DNA from: Ruegeria sp. R13_0
GTDB taxonomy: Bacteria; Pseudomonadota; Alphaproteobacteria; Rhodobacterales; Rhodobacteraceae
Assembly: GCF_017743995.1 (NCBI RefSeq)
Contig: NZ_JAGHRB010000002.1
Span: 310,001-374,000, forward strand
Length of the DNA stretch: 64,000 nt
Direction of reading: 5' to 3'
Of the stretch, positions 1 to 8,034 are shown in pieces. The notes beneath the pieces were generated by a model that did no database searches, was not told the DNA's origin, and saw nothing but the letters and a program-made list of their open reading frames with translations. Position 1 is the first letter of the stretch; each line of letters opens with the position of its first letter. A program made the position numbers and the translations under genes.

Positions 1-1248
1 GGTTTCGGCAATCCAGTTCAACGCCTGTTGAGGCGGCGTAATATTGTCGCCATGGCTTGCAAAGACAAAAATCGGCGCCTTGATCGCCTTGAGATCAATG
101 GGAACTCCGGGTTCCAGTTGCGCGGTATTCTTCACCAACCGGTTTCCAACGAACAGCTTTTCTACAATCCATCGAATTTCGGCCTCGTTCAGAAGAAAGA
201 ACCCACCCCACCAGCGCTCAAAATCAATGAAGCGCTGCCTGCCGGCTTCGGGATCGCGATACAGATCGAAATATTTGCCAAAGTAGTTTCGGCTGGGGTT
301 TAGCTGTTCGAAATTCATCACCAGATTGGCGCCGTCGAACTTGCCATTCCCCAAATCTGACCAGAACATCGGTTGCCAGGTACCGCCAAGCATACCACCA
401 TTGTAGCGCATGGGGTTTTCACCAACCTCACCCGACCAAGGTGCAACCGGCGCTCCGTTAAGCACCAAAGGCCCGGTCAGATCAGGGTTGCAGGCGGCCA
501 TCAGCAATGTCGCCCAACCGCCCTGGCAATTTCCTGTCAAAACCGGTTGCGGGCTTTTGGGGTGACGCACGCTGACTGTTCGAACAAATCCAGCCTCGGC
601 ATGCATAACGTCCGCCAGTGTCTGACCTTCAACCGGATCACGGCCGAAGCTCACAAAATAGACCGGATGGCCCTTGGCCAGAGCCACGCCGACCTGGCTG
701 TCGGACTTGAAACCACCAATACCTCCGCCATGACCGGCACGCGGGTCAATGATGATGTAGGGGCGTTTGTGATCGTCTACGTCGATCCCTTGCGGGGGGA
801 CAATGCGCAATAGCTGATAGTTGCAAGGCCGGTCGAGCTCCGCCCCATCAACGATCACTTCGTAGTCATAAGCAAGCACTGGCGGGCAACCGGCCGCTTC
901 ATGTTCGATGAAAACATCACCACGCTCACGCAAGGCGTCCATCGTCAAGGCGACGCGCTGACCAGCATCCTTGACGTAGTCCGCCCAAGCCGAGCCAACA
1001 GAATTCGTCTGCGTGAATTGCACCGCAAGATCGCGCAGATCGTTTGTCAGGTTCAGAACCCGATCCGAATGGTGCTCAGTTATTTTTTGTGCCTGAATGG
1101 TGGCGGCACGAGACAGAATTTCATACTGAACACCAGATTGATCGAGTACGTTGGAAATCGCGTCGAACAATTTGCTGTTCACGGCCGTACCGTTTTCATC
1201 CGTTGCAAGGTTCGATGCCTTTTCATTCGCGCCTGAATTCCGAGCCAT
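1..1248 (-). CDS. DUF3141 family protein (PHA-synthase-like alpha/beta hydrolase), 5' part
   Basis: The frame stays open from an ATG at 1248 to the window edge, giving 416 codons; the family is usually about 750-800 residues, so roughly the C-terminal half lies outside. The protein contains a PHA-synthase-type elbow GNCQGGWAT with cysteine as nucleophile, an acidic loop PRAGHGGG before it, and FASHGDNITPP near the edge, which resembles the catalytic Asp region of polyhydroxyalkanoate synthases. The function of the family is not established; a role in acyl-CoA or polyester metabolism is only inferred. AAGGAT lies just upstream of the start, and fabI ends 14 bases upstream on the same strand, so the two are probably cotranscribed. 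In many alphaproteobacteria these two genes sit near acetate kinase and phosphate acetyltransferase, which are not visible here. Confidence 0.85.
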   Translation of the reverse strand, partial: MARNSGANEKASNLATDENGTAVNSKLFDAISNVLDQSGVQYEILSRAATIQAQKITEHHSDRVLNLTNDLRDLAVQFTQTNSVGSAWADYVKDAGQRVALTMDALRERGDVFIEHEAAGCPPVLAYDYEVIVDGAELDRPCNYQLLRIVPPQGIDVDDHKRPYIIIDPRAGHGGGIGGFKSDSQVGVALAKGHPVYFVSFGRDPVEGQTLADVMHAEAGFVRTVSVRHPKSPQPVLTGNCQGGWATLLMAACNPDLTGPLVLNGAPVAPWSGEVGENPMRYNGGMLGGTWQPMFWSDLGNGKFDGANLVMNFEQLNPSRNYFGKYFDLYRDPEAGRQRFIDFERWWGGFFLLNEAEIRWIVEKLFVGNRLVKNTAQLEPGVPIDLKAIKAPIFVFASHGDNITPPQQALNWIAET

Positions 1249-1262
1249 TGATCTATCCTTCC

Positions 1263-2024
1263 TCAGACGATGCTGTATCCACCGTCGATGGGGTGTATGC
1301 CCCCGGTCACGTTGAACGCCTCGCGACTCGCAAGAAACGCTGCGTAGGCACCCACATCTTCGATCGTCGCCAACTGATGTGTGGGCGAACGCTCGGCGGC
1401 CGCGTTCAACAGCGCATCAAAGTCGGCGAGCCCGCTGGCCGCACGTGTTTTCAGAGGTCCCGGCGACAGAGCATGCACTGAAATGCCTTTGGGGCCCAGT
1501 TCTGCTGCGGCATAGCGCACCGACGCTTCCAAAGCGGCCTTAACCGGCCCCATTATGTTGTAGTTTTCAACAACCCGCGTCGCCCCGAGAAAGGAGACCG
1601 TCATACATGTTCCGCCACGCTCCATCAGCGGTTCGGCCATATGGATCATGCGAAGGAACGAATGGACCGAAATATCCATCGCCAAACCGAACCCTTCGGC
1701 CGATGTATCAACAACCCGTCCATGAAGATCATCACGCGGAGCAAAAGCAACAGAATGCACAAGTGTGTCGATCTTCCCCCACTTCGTTCTGATCTCGTCG
1801 AAAAGTGCTTTTGCCTGCTCGGAGTCCCTTACATCCAGCGGCATGAAGATTTCTGCGTCAATCTGATCCGCCAGCTTGCTGACATACGGTTTGGCTTTTT
1901 CATTCAAGTATGTCAGCGCCACATCCGCGCCCTGCGCATGCAGCGCGCGTGCACATCCCCACGCAATCGACTGATCGTTTGCTACTCCGATGACGACAGC
2001 TTTTGAACCATTCAGTTGGAACAT
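1263..2024 (-). CDS. fabI: Enoyl-[acyl-carrier-protein] reductase, FabI type
   Basis: This 253-residue short-chain dehydrogenase reduces enoyl-ACP with NAD(P)H in fatty-acid elongation, or enoyl-CoA in related paralogs. The N-terminus has the atypical FabI cofactor loop (VIGVANDQSIAWG) rather than a classical TGxxxGIG. The central Y-x6-K pair (YNIMGPVK) and the C-terminal HPIDGGYSIV are typical of FabI. GAGG lies eight bases before the ATG. The gene is followed closely by the DUF3141 gene. Because that partnership is accessory, this could be a second FabI dedicated to an acyl-CoA side pathway and not the housekeeping enzyme; the sequence alone cannot decide. Confidence 0.88.
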   Translation of the reverse strand: MFQLNGSKAVVIGVANDQSIAWGCARALHAQGADVALTYLNEKAKPYVSKLADQIDAEIFMPLDVRDSEQAKALFDEIRTKWGKIDTLVHSVAFAPRDDLHGRVVDTSAEGFGLAMDISVHSFLRMIHMAEPLMERGGTCMTVSFLGATRVVENYNIMGPVKAALEASVRYAAAELGPKGISVHALSPGPLKTRAASGLADFDALLNAAAERSPTHQLATIEDVGAYAAFLASREAFNVTGGIHPIDGGYSIV

Positions 2025-2327
2025 CGTGGTGCCTCAGTTTCTGCGGCGCAGCATAACACGCCTCAATCGATTCGAAATAATTGAATGGTCAAACTATATC
2101 GCCAACGCTGCGTCAAAGTCGTTCAGTAGCAGGTTCGTGGCCCACCCTATTCCGCGACAGTTTCTGACGACTCGCGTCGAAGGAAACAGATAAGCGACCG
2201 ATCCAAGGGTACCGACAAGGGTTAGTATGATAGCAGCACGTCAATCTCGTATCGCACCTTACCGACGCAGACGGAATTCATTCCGAGCATTTATTGGCGT
2301 CAATTGTCAGAAGGACCTTGTTCGGCC
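2025..2327. other. Intergenic region between argE and fabI
   Basis: About 300 bases without a convincing gene. Both flanking genes are on the minus strand, so this stretch should hold the end of the argE operon and the promoter of fabI. I see no strong hairpin with a T-run and no clear promoter pair. Confidence 0.5.
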
Positions 2328-3473
2328 CTAGAGGCTTAACAACACCTCATCCGCGACTTTTCTGAGCATCAGGGAACAAGCAACCAATTGTTTCTCGGAA
2401 ACATACTCATCAGGCTTGTGGCCTTGGTCCGCCATAGACCCGGGGCCGCACACCACTGTCGCGATGCCGAGCTCTGACAGAACACCAGCCTCAGTTCCAA
2501 ATGCAACGTGGGTTGTTTCGCCGCCGCCAGAGGATTTGACAAGTGAGACCGCTGGGTCAGAGCTGGCGACTGACAGCCCCGGGTATCCCGCCAACGCCCG
2601 AAGCGAGATTTGGGCAGCCGGTGGAAACTTGGCCAAAACCGCGTCTGCTGCCTGCTGAAGCTCGGCTTCAATCTTGTCGGGGTCATCTTCCGCCAGATGC
2701 CGGAACTCAAACACAAGCGACGCTTTGTCGGGCACAAGGTTAAGCGCCGTGCCGCCGGACAGCTGGCCAACATGGAAGGTCGTATAGGGAACATCGTAGG
2801 AGTTGTTGCGGATCCCGGTTTGTTGAACCTTTTGCTGCAAATGGCGCAGCTCTCCGACGAAATCGACAGCAACATGGAGTGCGTTAACAAATTGCGGAGC
2901 CAGTGCGGAATGTCCGGCCTCTCCTCTAATGTCGGCGCGGTAGGCACGCTTGCCTTTGTGACCAATGGCGACCTGCATCTCGGTCGGCTCGCCCACAATG
3001 GCCAGTCTGGGACGGCCCAAAAGCGACGGTAGCTGCTTTTTCATGCGTGAAATCCCGACGCAGCCGATCTCTTCGTCGTATGACACCAAGAGCTTTAAGG
3101 GCGTTTTCAGTTCCCGACCGTGCATGGCATCGGCAAGGGCCAGCATCTCAGCCAAAAAGCCTTTCATGTCGGTCGTTCCACGTCCGAACAACCGGTCGCC
3201 CTGACGGGTGAGTTTGAAGGGGCTTACGCTCCAATCCTGCCCCTCGACCGGCACCACGTCGGAATGCGCAGAGAGTAGTAGGCCACCTTCAACAGACGGC
3301 CCGATTTCTGCAAAAAGTCCGGCCTTGGGTTCATCAGGATCCGCGATGCGCTGCACCCGAAAGCCGCGATCTCGCAGAAAGTCTTCTATATAGGCGATCA
3401 TATCGAGATTGGATCGGGCGCTGATAGTTTCAAAGGCAACCAGACGCTCCAGAACCTCTAGCGAGACACTCAT
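2328..3473 (-). CDS. argE: ArgE/DapE-type M20 deacylase (acetylornithine deacetylase family)
   Basis: A 381-residue zinc-dependent amidohydrolase of the M20 family. Visible motifs are SAHSDVVPVEG (first metal His and Asp), GRGTTDMKG (bridging Asp) and SYDEEIGCVG (catalytic Glu pair), in the usual order. The family removes acyl groups from amino nitrogen, as acetylornithine deacetylase does. The start used is the ATG at 3473, which overlaps the LysR stop as ATGA; the frame stays open 52 codons further up, but only as a shadow inside the LysR gene. As the last gene of an oxygenase operon, it more likely cleaves an N-acyl or N-formyl intermediate of a ring-opening pathway than serves arginine synthesis. 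That is inference. Confidence 0.85.
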   Translation of the reverse strand: MSVSLEVLERLVAFETISARSNLDMIAYIEDFLRDRGFRVQRIADPDEPKAGLFAEIGPSVEGGLLLSAHSDVVPVEGQDWSVSPFKLTRQGDRLFGRGTTDMKGFLAEMLALADAMHGRELKTPLKLLVSYDEEIGCVGISRMKKQLPSLLGRPRLAIVGEPTEMQVAIGHKGKRAYRADIRGEAGHSALAPQFVNALHVAVDFVGELRHLQQKVQQTGIRNNSYDVPYTTFHVGQLSGGTALNLVPDKASLVFEFRHLAEDDPDKIEAELQQAADAVLAKFPPAAQISLRALAGYPGLSVASSDPAVSLVKSSGGGETTHVAFGTEAGVLSELGIATVVCGPGSMADQGHKPDEYVSEKQLVACSLMLRKVADEVLLSL

Positions 3474-4405
3474 GAAAGCGTTTCTCCTCCGATGGCGCGG
3501 AAGGCGCCTGCGCGGGCCTGAGCCTGCGCATAGTCTATGAACGCAGAAACGGTGCGCGATTTTTCCGCACCGTGGGTGGTCAAAAGACCCATTCTCAAGG
3601 ACCGAACCGGCCCGGTAATCGGCACGCAAACAAGCTGATTGCCATCCGGTGATGTATTGCTTTGCAGGCGCACATTGGCGATGGAATAGCCAAAGGCGTT
3701 CCCGACCATCGAACGCATCACGGCCATGTCTCGCGTCAGCTCCACGATGCGAGGCTGGCGCGAGGATGCCGTAAACAGCGACAGGAAGTAGTCGGTGCTG
3801 ATCGGCAAATCGAGAAGGATCATTGGCAGGTCCGCCAGATCATCAATGGATACGGATGTCCGTGTCGCCAATTCGTGCCCGGCATGTAGCAATGCAAATG
3901 GGTTCAGGCGCACCAGCCCGATGAAATTCAAGTCGGTCGGAATATCCATGTCATAGGTCAGCGCAATGTCGATCTCGGACCGTTGCAACGCGTTGAATAT
4001 CTCTGCCTGGTTCAGTTCTTTCTGGGCGATCCTGACATCGGGAAACCCGGTTTCGAACCCGCGCCGCAACCGCGGTAAGACAAGTTGCGCGAAGGTCAGG
4101 AGGCAGCCCACTGCAAGAGGGCCGCGCGCCGTACCCGAAATATCGGCGGCAATGTTTGCGATCTCTCTTGCGTCGTTCAGGACCTGGCGGGCCTTTTCAA
4201 GTACCCTTTGCCCGCCTTGTGTCAGTGACAGGCCCTGCGCGTGTTGCCGTACGAACAGCGAAATCGCCAACTCTTCTTCAAGCTGGTTGATGGCCGAAGA
4301 GATTGACGGCGACGAGACGTTCAGCCGGTCTGCGGCACGCGCTATACTGCCTGTTTCGCCAACCGCAACGAGGTACTCCAACTGCCGGAGGGTCAGACGC
4401 GGCAC
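3470..4405 (-). CDS. LysR-family transcriptional regulator
   Basis: A 311-residue LTTR: N-terminal winged helix-turn-helix (LTLRQLEYLVAVGETGSIARAADRLNVSSPSISSAI, given here as residues 4-38), then a two-lobed effector domain. It starts with GTG at 4405 behind an AGGAG. It sits inside the operon it probably controls, between the second Rieske gene and argE, with a 4-base overlap to argE. Its likely target is the nested palindrome at 7918-7957 in front of the operon and the divergent flavin monooxygenase. Autoregulation follows from that layout but has not been shown. Confidence 0.9.
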   Translation of the reverse strand: MPRLTLRQLEYLVAVGETGSIARAADRLNVSSPSISSAINQLEEELAISLFVRQHAQGLSLTQGGQRVLEKARQVLNDAREIANIAADISGTARGPLAVGCLLTFAQLVLPRLRRGFETGFPDVRIAQKELNQAEIFNALQRSEIDIALTYDMDIPTDLNFIGLVRLNPFALLHAGHELATRTSVSIDDLADLPMILLDLPISTDYFLSLFTASSRQPRIVELTRDMAVMRSMVGNAFGYSIANVRLQSNTSPDGNQLVCVPITGPVRSLRMGLLTTHGAEKSRTVSAFIDYAQAQARAGAFRAIGGETLS

Positions 4406-4459
4406 GCAGACGCTCCTATTTTAGAAACGTTGGCAGTGATCGTAAGGGCTCGCATACTC

Positions 4460-5569
4460 TCAGGCCAGACCAGGGGCACTATCCTGTTGGGCCAGCCAGG
4501 TCTGGAAATCGCGGATCGTGCCTTCATAGTCATCCCCTGCCAGCGGCCCTTCGATCGCGTGAGCTGAATGCAGCGCGACCTGCATGCGCTCAAGCTTTTC
4601 GCGATCCTCGCGGTTGACCTCTTCCCAGAGCGCGATTCGCCCCTGGATCGTGTCGTGATCGAGGTTATCGCGATAGACGGACATCGTCCATTTGACGCGG
4701 ATCAGGTTCGCGTTGATCGGGAAAATGGACAACGATACGAGCAGGCTGGCGGCTTGGCTGGCCACCTGCGTGGGAAACTTGGCAAAGAGGGACGACCGTT
4801 TTCGTTCTGCCTCGCTCAGGCCCGCCGCGCCGTCTCCGCGCGGCGTGATGTTGTCCGGGTAGTTGGCAGCATAGGAGGTGTAACCGTCCCCGCTGACCAG
4901 CTTGCGCGACAGCCCTGACGGGGTGTAGCCGTGCAGGGTTTGCGGATGGACCACACTCAGGTGGTAGCCTTCCATGAAGTTCTCAACCAGGCATTTCCAG
5001 TTGGTCTGCCAGTTCTCTTCAGCCACATGCACAAGGCGGAAATCCTCGGTCTCATATGGCGCCAGCATGGCATCAAGCTCGGGGTGCTCAAACGGCGGGG
5101 CGTCTGGCGCAAGGTTCACGTAAATGAACCCGTTCCAAAGCTGCACCTGGTGTTCCGGCAGCCTGCAGGATTTGGGAACAAAGCCCGCATTCTCCATCCG
5201 TGGGGCACGCAGCAAGGCACCGTCGCGTCCATAGGCCCAAGCGTGATACGAGCAAACAAACCGCTTTGTATTGCCGCTTCCTTCTGCCAGAGGCATTCCG
5301 CGATGCCGACACACATTTGCAAGGGCGCGGATTTCACCGTCATCGCCACGCACGACAAGCAAGGGTTCATTCAGAAGCTGGACGGTGAAGAAATCACCGG
5401 GTTCCGGGATTTCGTCGACCCGACCCAAGCAATGCCACCCGCTGCGCAGCACTGTCTGCGCTTCGTGGTCAAATTGCTCTTGCGAGGTATAGAATGCGCC
5501 GGGCATACCCATCGGGCGATCCGCGGGCAAGGCGGCCAAGTCTTGAAGTTTCGTTCGCAAATGGGTCAT
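4460..5569 (-). CDS. Rieske non-heme iron oxygenase, alpha subunit
   Basis: A 369-residue oxygenase of the ring-hydroxylating / carnitine- and glycine-betaine-monooxygenase type. The Rieske 2Fe-2S ligands are C87, H89, C106 and H109 (CRH and CSYH). The mononuclear iron site follows in ENFMEGYHLSVVHP, with H203 and H208. The family inserts oxygen into aromatic rings or oxidatively removes N-methyl groups, using electrons from a separate reductase. No dedicated reductase or ferredoxin is encoded nearby, so a shared one must be used. GGGAGG precedes the ATG. It lies 24 bases downstream of the DUF1028 gene and is paralogous to the Rieske gene at 6692-7834. The substrate is not known. Confidence 0.9.
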   Translation of the reverse strand: MTHLRTKLQDLAALPADRPMGMPGAFYTSQEQFDHEAQTVLRSGWHCLGRVDEIPEPGDFFTVQLLNEPLLVVRGDDGEIRALANVCRHRGMPLAEGSGNTKRFVCSYHAWAYGRDGALLRAPRMENAGFVPKSCRLPEHQVQLWNGFIYVNLAPDAPPFEHPELDAMLAPYETEDFRLVHVAEENWQTNWKCLVENFMEGYHLSVVHPQTLHGYTPSGLSRKLVSGDGYTSYAANYPDNITPRGDGAAGLSEAERKRSSLFAKFPTQVASQAASLLVSLSIFPINANLIRVKWTMSVYRDNLDHDTIQGRIALWEEVNREDREKLERMQVALHSAHAIEGPLAGDDYEGTIRDFQTWLAQQDSAPGLA

Positions 5570-5593
5570 CCCGGCCTCCCTTGTTGTTATGTC

Positions 5594-6268
5594 TTACGCG
5601 TCCCCTGGCACGCCATAGGAGGGCGCGGCGGAGGGATCGAGTGCGCGGCGCACGTAATCGTCCAGTTGTGGTTTGTAGACGTCCCAGGCGGAGGCAACCG
5701 CCTCGATGGGGCAATCCTCGGTCCAGTCGCAGCGCAGGTCGGCCACGGGCCAGCTGACTTTGTCGACCAACATCAGACCCGCGGAATGCACGGGCCCGGC
5801 CTCGCCCCCGGCAGCAAGCCCGGCTCGCAGTGCAGCGATCAGCCGGTCACCCAAGTGACCCGTCGCGTCCTCAAAAGCGGACACAATGGCAGCGGGTACA
5901 CCGTCATGGGCCAGAAGATTGCCCCCCGATGCAACATCCCTGCCCTGCGCCTCGTTCCAGTTGCCCAGCACGTTCTGGCCGGAGTGGATGGCCGTGGTTC
6001 CGTTTCCGTCAATTGCCAGAAGCTGCCTGTACGCGATGTGCGCGGCCTCACCAATGATTTGGCGCACCGCCGCCTCAGCCGAGGCACCCTGTTCCATCAG
6101 ATTGAGCGTCTTTGGACCAAGGCTCGGATCGGTGACATTCTGGCTTGCTACAGCGCCAACGCCTGCACGGGCATAGGCGCAACGGGCTGCAACGGCCGGA
6201 GAGGAAGACGAGATCGCCATGCCAAACATGCCGGTCTGCGCGCAGCGGGCCACAAGAGAGAAAGTCAC
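5594..6268 (-). CDS. DUF1028 domain protein (Ntn-hydrolase-like)
   Basis: A 224-residue protein beginning TFSLVARC, the hallmark opening of DUF1028, followed by FGMAISSSSPAV and the conserved SGQNVLG segment. Members resemble N-terminal-nucleophile hydrolases and often accompany RidA-type proteins and amidases. No reaction is firmly assigned; hydrolysis of an amide or lactam intermediate is a reasonable guess. The start is GTG at 6268, four bases after the RidA stop, so the genes are tightly coupled. It sits between RidA and the second Rieske oxygenase in a same-strand operon. Confidence 0.85.
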   Translation of the reverse strand: MTFSLVARCAQTGMFGMAISSSSPAVAARCAYARAGVGAVASQNVTDPSLGPKTLNLMEQGASAEAAVRQIIGEAAHIAYRQLLAIDGNGTTAIHSGQNVLGNWNEAQGRDVASGGNLLAHDGVPAAIVSAFEDATGHLGDRLIAALRAGLAAGGEAGPVHSAGLMLVDKVSWPVADLRCDWTEDCPIEAVASAWDVYKPQLDDYVRRALDPSAAPSYGVPGDA

Positions 6269-6272
6269 GGGG

Positions 6273-6689
6273 CTAGTCCGGGATCACGGCGGTGGCGTCA
6301 ATCTCCACCAGCCATTCGGGCCGTGCCAGAGCCTGCACCACAAGTCCGGTCGAAACAGGATGCACGCCTTTAATGTATTCGCCCATGGTCCGATACACAG
6401 CCTCACGGTGGCGGACATCTGTGATATAGACGACCACCTTGACGAGATGCTCCATTTCGCCGCCTGCTTCTTCGATCAATTGCTTGATGTTCTGCATCAC
6501 CTTGTGGGTCTGCTCTGCCGGGTCGTGGCTGTCGATGTTCTTGGCATCATCCAGGTTCTGCGGGCACTGCCCGCGCATCCAGACAGTACTCCCGCCGCGA
6601 GTGACAACGGCTTGGCACAGGTCATTGTCGAGCGACTGTTCGGGGTAGGTATCGCCGGTATTGAAAGGGCGGATGCGGGTGTAAGCCAT
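6273..6689 (-). CDS. RidA-family protein (enamine/imine deaminase-like)
   Basis: A 138-residue member of the RidA/YjgF/UK114 family, which hydrolyses reactive enamine or imine intermediates to ketone and ammonia. Typical features are the central VVVYITDVRHREAV segment and the C-terminal ARPEWLVEIDATAVI. The catalytic Arg of true RidA normally sits in a CxNRV-like stretch near the C-terminus; here the equivalent is ALARPEWLVEIDA, so an altered substrate is likely. The ATG at 6689 lies two bases after the stop of the Rieske gene upstream; a longer frame to 6797 is only a shadow of that gene. Its place beside ring oxygenases suggests it removes nitrogen after ring opening. Confidence 0.87.
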   Translation of the reverse strand: MAYTRIRPFNTGDTYPEQSLDNDLCQAVVTRGGSTVWMRGQCPQNLDDAKNIDSHDPAEQTHKVMQNIKQLIEEAGGEMEHLVKVVVYITDVRHREAVYRTMGEYIKGVHPVSTGLVVQALARPEWLVEIDATAVIPD

Positions 6690-6691
6690 AT

Positions 6692-7834
6692 TTAGGACGC
6701 GCCTCCTGCGTCGATCTTTGCCATCAGATACTGCGCAAAGTCGTAGTTCGGGCGTTCCAGATGGCTGAGATGCCCGGGCGTTGCTGCGTCTGAACACAAG
6801 CCCCGAAACACTTTTTCGGTACAGCCACGATCTTCGACATTCACGTCATCCAGAAGCGCCTTGAGCGCGGTGAAATTGTCTTGCGCATCCGGGTCGTCCG
6901 CAAAGTCATTCGACATGCCACCGCCAAAGCGGATATGCACCTGACCCGGCCCTTTGGGGTGCAAGGACAGATACCAGAAATACCCCGGCGTTAGCGTGAT
7001 CATCAGGCTTGGATAAAGCGCCAGAAGAAAGGTCGTGCGGCGTTCATCTCCTTTCAGCCGATCATTGCTGGGATGCGCCATGGCAATGCGCAGGGATTCA
7101 TCCTTCAGAATCGTGTGGTAGTTGAAGGCCGCACTCCCGGGTGGGCAAATCATATCCTCCAGCCGCGACAATCCACCAATCGTGCCCGCGTGGCACACCG
7201 GCAAATGGTAGCTTTCCATGAAATTCTCGGCCAACACCTTCCAGTTGGTGTCCCAGACGTGTTCTTCGTAGAACGCCTCGGAATAGTTGGCCATGTCATA
7301 ACCTTCGATCATGGTCGCCACTTCGGACAGTTGCTCGGCCACGGGGGCTGCATTTGGATCAAGGCAGACAAAGACCCAGCCCAGCCATTCCTCGCAGCGG
7401 ACCTGAGGCAGCGCGTAGTTGTCTTTGCAAAACCCCTCGTTCTGCTTCATCGCGGGCGCGCCACGCAGCTTGCCGTCGAGGTTATAGGTCCAGGCGTGAT
7501 AGGGGCAAACGATCGTCTTGGCATTCCCGCGCCCATGCAAAAGCGTTGACATGCGGTGCAGGCACACATTGCTCATCGCGCGCAGATCGCCGTCTCTGTC
7601 ACGCAATACAACGATTGGCTGCCCAGCCAGTTCGCAAGCCACATAGTCCCCGACAGACGACAAGGCGTCGGCCCGGCCCACACAGTACCAGTCCTTGCGG
7701 AAGATGTGCTCAAGCTCTGCATCGACAAAGCTCTGCTCGGTATAGACCTCGGTCGGCATGGCCCGCGCACGTTCAAAGGGGACCGAGGTATTCGCGCGCA
7801 GAGCAGCGATAGGATCAACGTGGTCTTTGGGCAT
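6692..7834 (-). CDS. Rieske non-heme iron oxygenase, alpha subunit (first gene of operon)
   Basis: A 380-residue paralog of the oxygenase at 4460-5569. Rieske ligands are C91, H93, C110 and H113; the mononuclear iron site is ENFMESYHLPVCH with H210 and H215. It is the promoter-proximal gene of the six-gene minus-strand operon. The start at 7834 is preceded by AAAGAGG; the frame extends 24 codons upstream to 7906 without a ribosome site, so that start was rejected. Two different Rieske oxygenases in one operon suggest two successive oxygenations, or one ring hydroxylation plus one N-demethylation. That is inference. Confidence 0.9.
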   Translation of the reverse strand: MPKDHVDPIAALRANTSVPFERARAMPTEVYTEQSFVDAELEHIFRKDWYCVGRADALSSVGDYVACELAGQPIVVLRDRDGDLRAMSNVCLHRMSTLLHGRGNAKTIVCPYHAWTYNLDGKLRGAPAMKQNEGFCKDNYALPQVRCEEWLGWVFVCLDPNAAPVAEQLSEVATMIEGYDMANYSEAFYEEHVWDTNWKVLAENFMESYHLPVCHAGTIGGLSRLEDMICPPGSAAFNYHTILKDESLRIAMAHPSNDRLKGDERRTTFLLALYPSLMITLTPGYFWYLSLHPKGPGQVHIRFGGGMSNDFADDPDAQDNFTALKALLDDVNVEDRGCTEKVFRGLCSDAATPGHLSHLERPNYDFAQYLMAKIDAGGAS

Positions 7835-7917
7835 GAACGAACCTCTTTGCCTGAGTCGCGGGCGGCCACCGCATTCACATACTGAGACGGCTTTTGCCGG
7901 AAACAAACCAAAAGTCT

Positions 7918-7957
7918 ATCTTACTGGCGATTAGGTAAAATCTAATCGACATAAGAT
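7918..7957. promoter_or_regulatory. Nested palindrome in divergent promoter, probable LysR operator
   Basis: An inner perfect inverted repeat CGATTAG (7928-7934) / CTAATCG (7942-7948) with a 7-base spacer is enclosed by an outer repeat ATCTTA (7918-7923) / TAAGAT (7952-7957) on almost the same centre. It lies in the 200-base gap between the first Rieske gene and the divergent flavin monooxygenase. A dyad repeat with this spacing suits a dimeric or tetrameric LysR protein, and the operon encodes one. Binding is inferred. Confidence 0.65.
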
Positions 7958-8034
7958 GATACAAAATTAGGGTTGCACAAGCAAAAGAAGCAGCCGCGCC
8001 AGCAGATACCCAGCACGGCAAAAAAGGTGACGCG

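Noticed and set aside
4931..6373. A 480-codon plus-strand frame
   Set aside because: It runs antisense through a Rieske gene, DUF1028 and RidA, all with clear motifs; low-complexity Arg/Gly/His composition shows a shadow frame.
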